A model generated the notes under the pieces. It was given only the letters and a program-made list of their open reading frames with translations, did no database searches and was not told the DNA's origin. 19,670 nt of DNA, taken from NCBI GenBank assembly GCA_900551005.1, contig URUL01000029.1:1-19670 (forward strand), read 5' to 3'. Numbering within the stretch: the first letter of the stretch is position 1; each line of letters starts with the position of its first letter. A program made the translations under genes and the position numbers. Below, in pieces: positions 19,619 to 19,670 of this stretch. This DNA comes from an uncultured Ruminococcus sp. Its GTDB lineage: Bacteria; Bacillota; Clostridia; Oscillospirales; CAG-272.

Positions 19619-19670
19619 TCACATGTTAGCTATATCTTTTACTATAGCAGGTCTGGCATTGCTGACCGAT

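Overview
The window looks like a chromosomal stretch of a gut Clostridia-type Bacillota. Nearly every gene has a GGAGG-type ribosome site, promoters follow the vegetative TTGACA-17-TATAAT pattern, and the gene content (plant-cell-wall glycosidases, a clostridial integrative element) fits that group. No rRNA or other taxonomic marker is present, so the genus stays open.

Positions 1-6870 hold a plant polysaccharide (probably pectin/rhamnogalacturonan) locus, all on the minus strand: a membrane-anchored protein of unknown function, an SGNH esterase-like protein, a GH28-like beta-helix protein, a GH78 alpha-L-rhamnosidase-like enzyme and the start of a UDP-GlcNAc 2-epimerase (wecB, cut by the window edge). 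The operon promoter sits beside the 3' remnant of an AraC-type regulator. A GH43 glycosidase has its own promoter and terminator.

Positions 6871-10470 are a patchwork. A PF14907-type nucleotidyltransferase lies downstream of a very short peptide ORF with an in-frame TAG, which is fused to the stub of a tyrosine integrase; all share one promoter. A 471-residue protein of unrecognised family, perhaps a beta-propeller glycosidase, has a perfect consensus promoter. Positions 10501-11027 and 13283-13573 are two related multi-hairpin repeat arrays that bracket a divergent pair: a GH13 alpha-amylase-family enzyme (minus) and an AraC regulator (plus), with a candidate operator between them.

Positions 13575-19670 are the left end of an integrative mobile element. 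It abuts the 3' 56 nt of a tRNA-Asn gene (attL candidate). All its genes run toward that end: a sigma-like HTH protein, a roughly 470-nt region predicted to fold into a large structured RNA, an unknown 138-residue protein, a MazF-type toxin, a ParB-domain protein, a second ParB-fold protein (DUF6551-like), a 56-residue protein, two tiny coupled ORFs and a large serine recombinase. The most unusual signals are the structured RNA (closed by a 17-pair long-range helix, with a boxA-like motif at its 5' end and a 16-residue ORF behind a near-perfect Shine-Dalgarno sequence), hairpins at the translation starts of two element genes, and the paired hairpin arrays.
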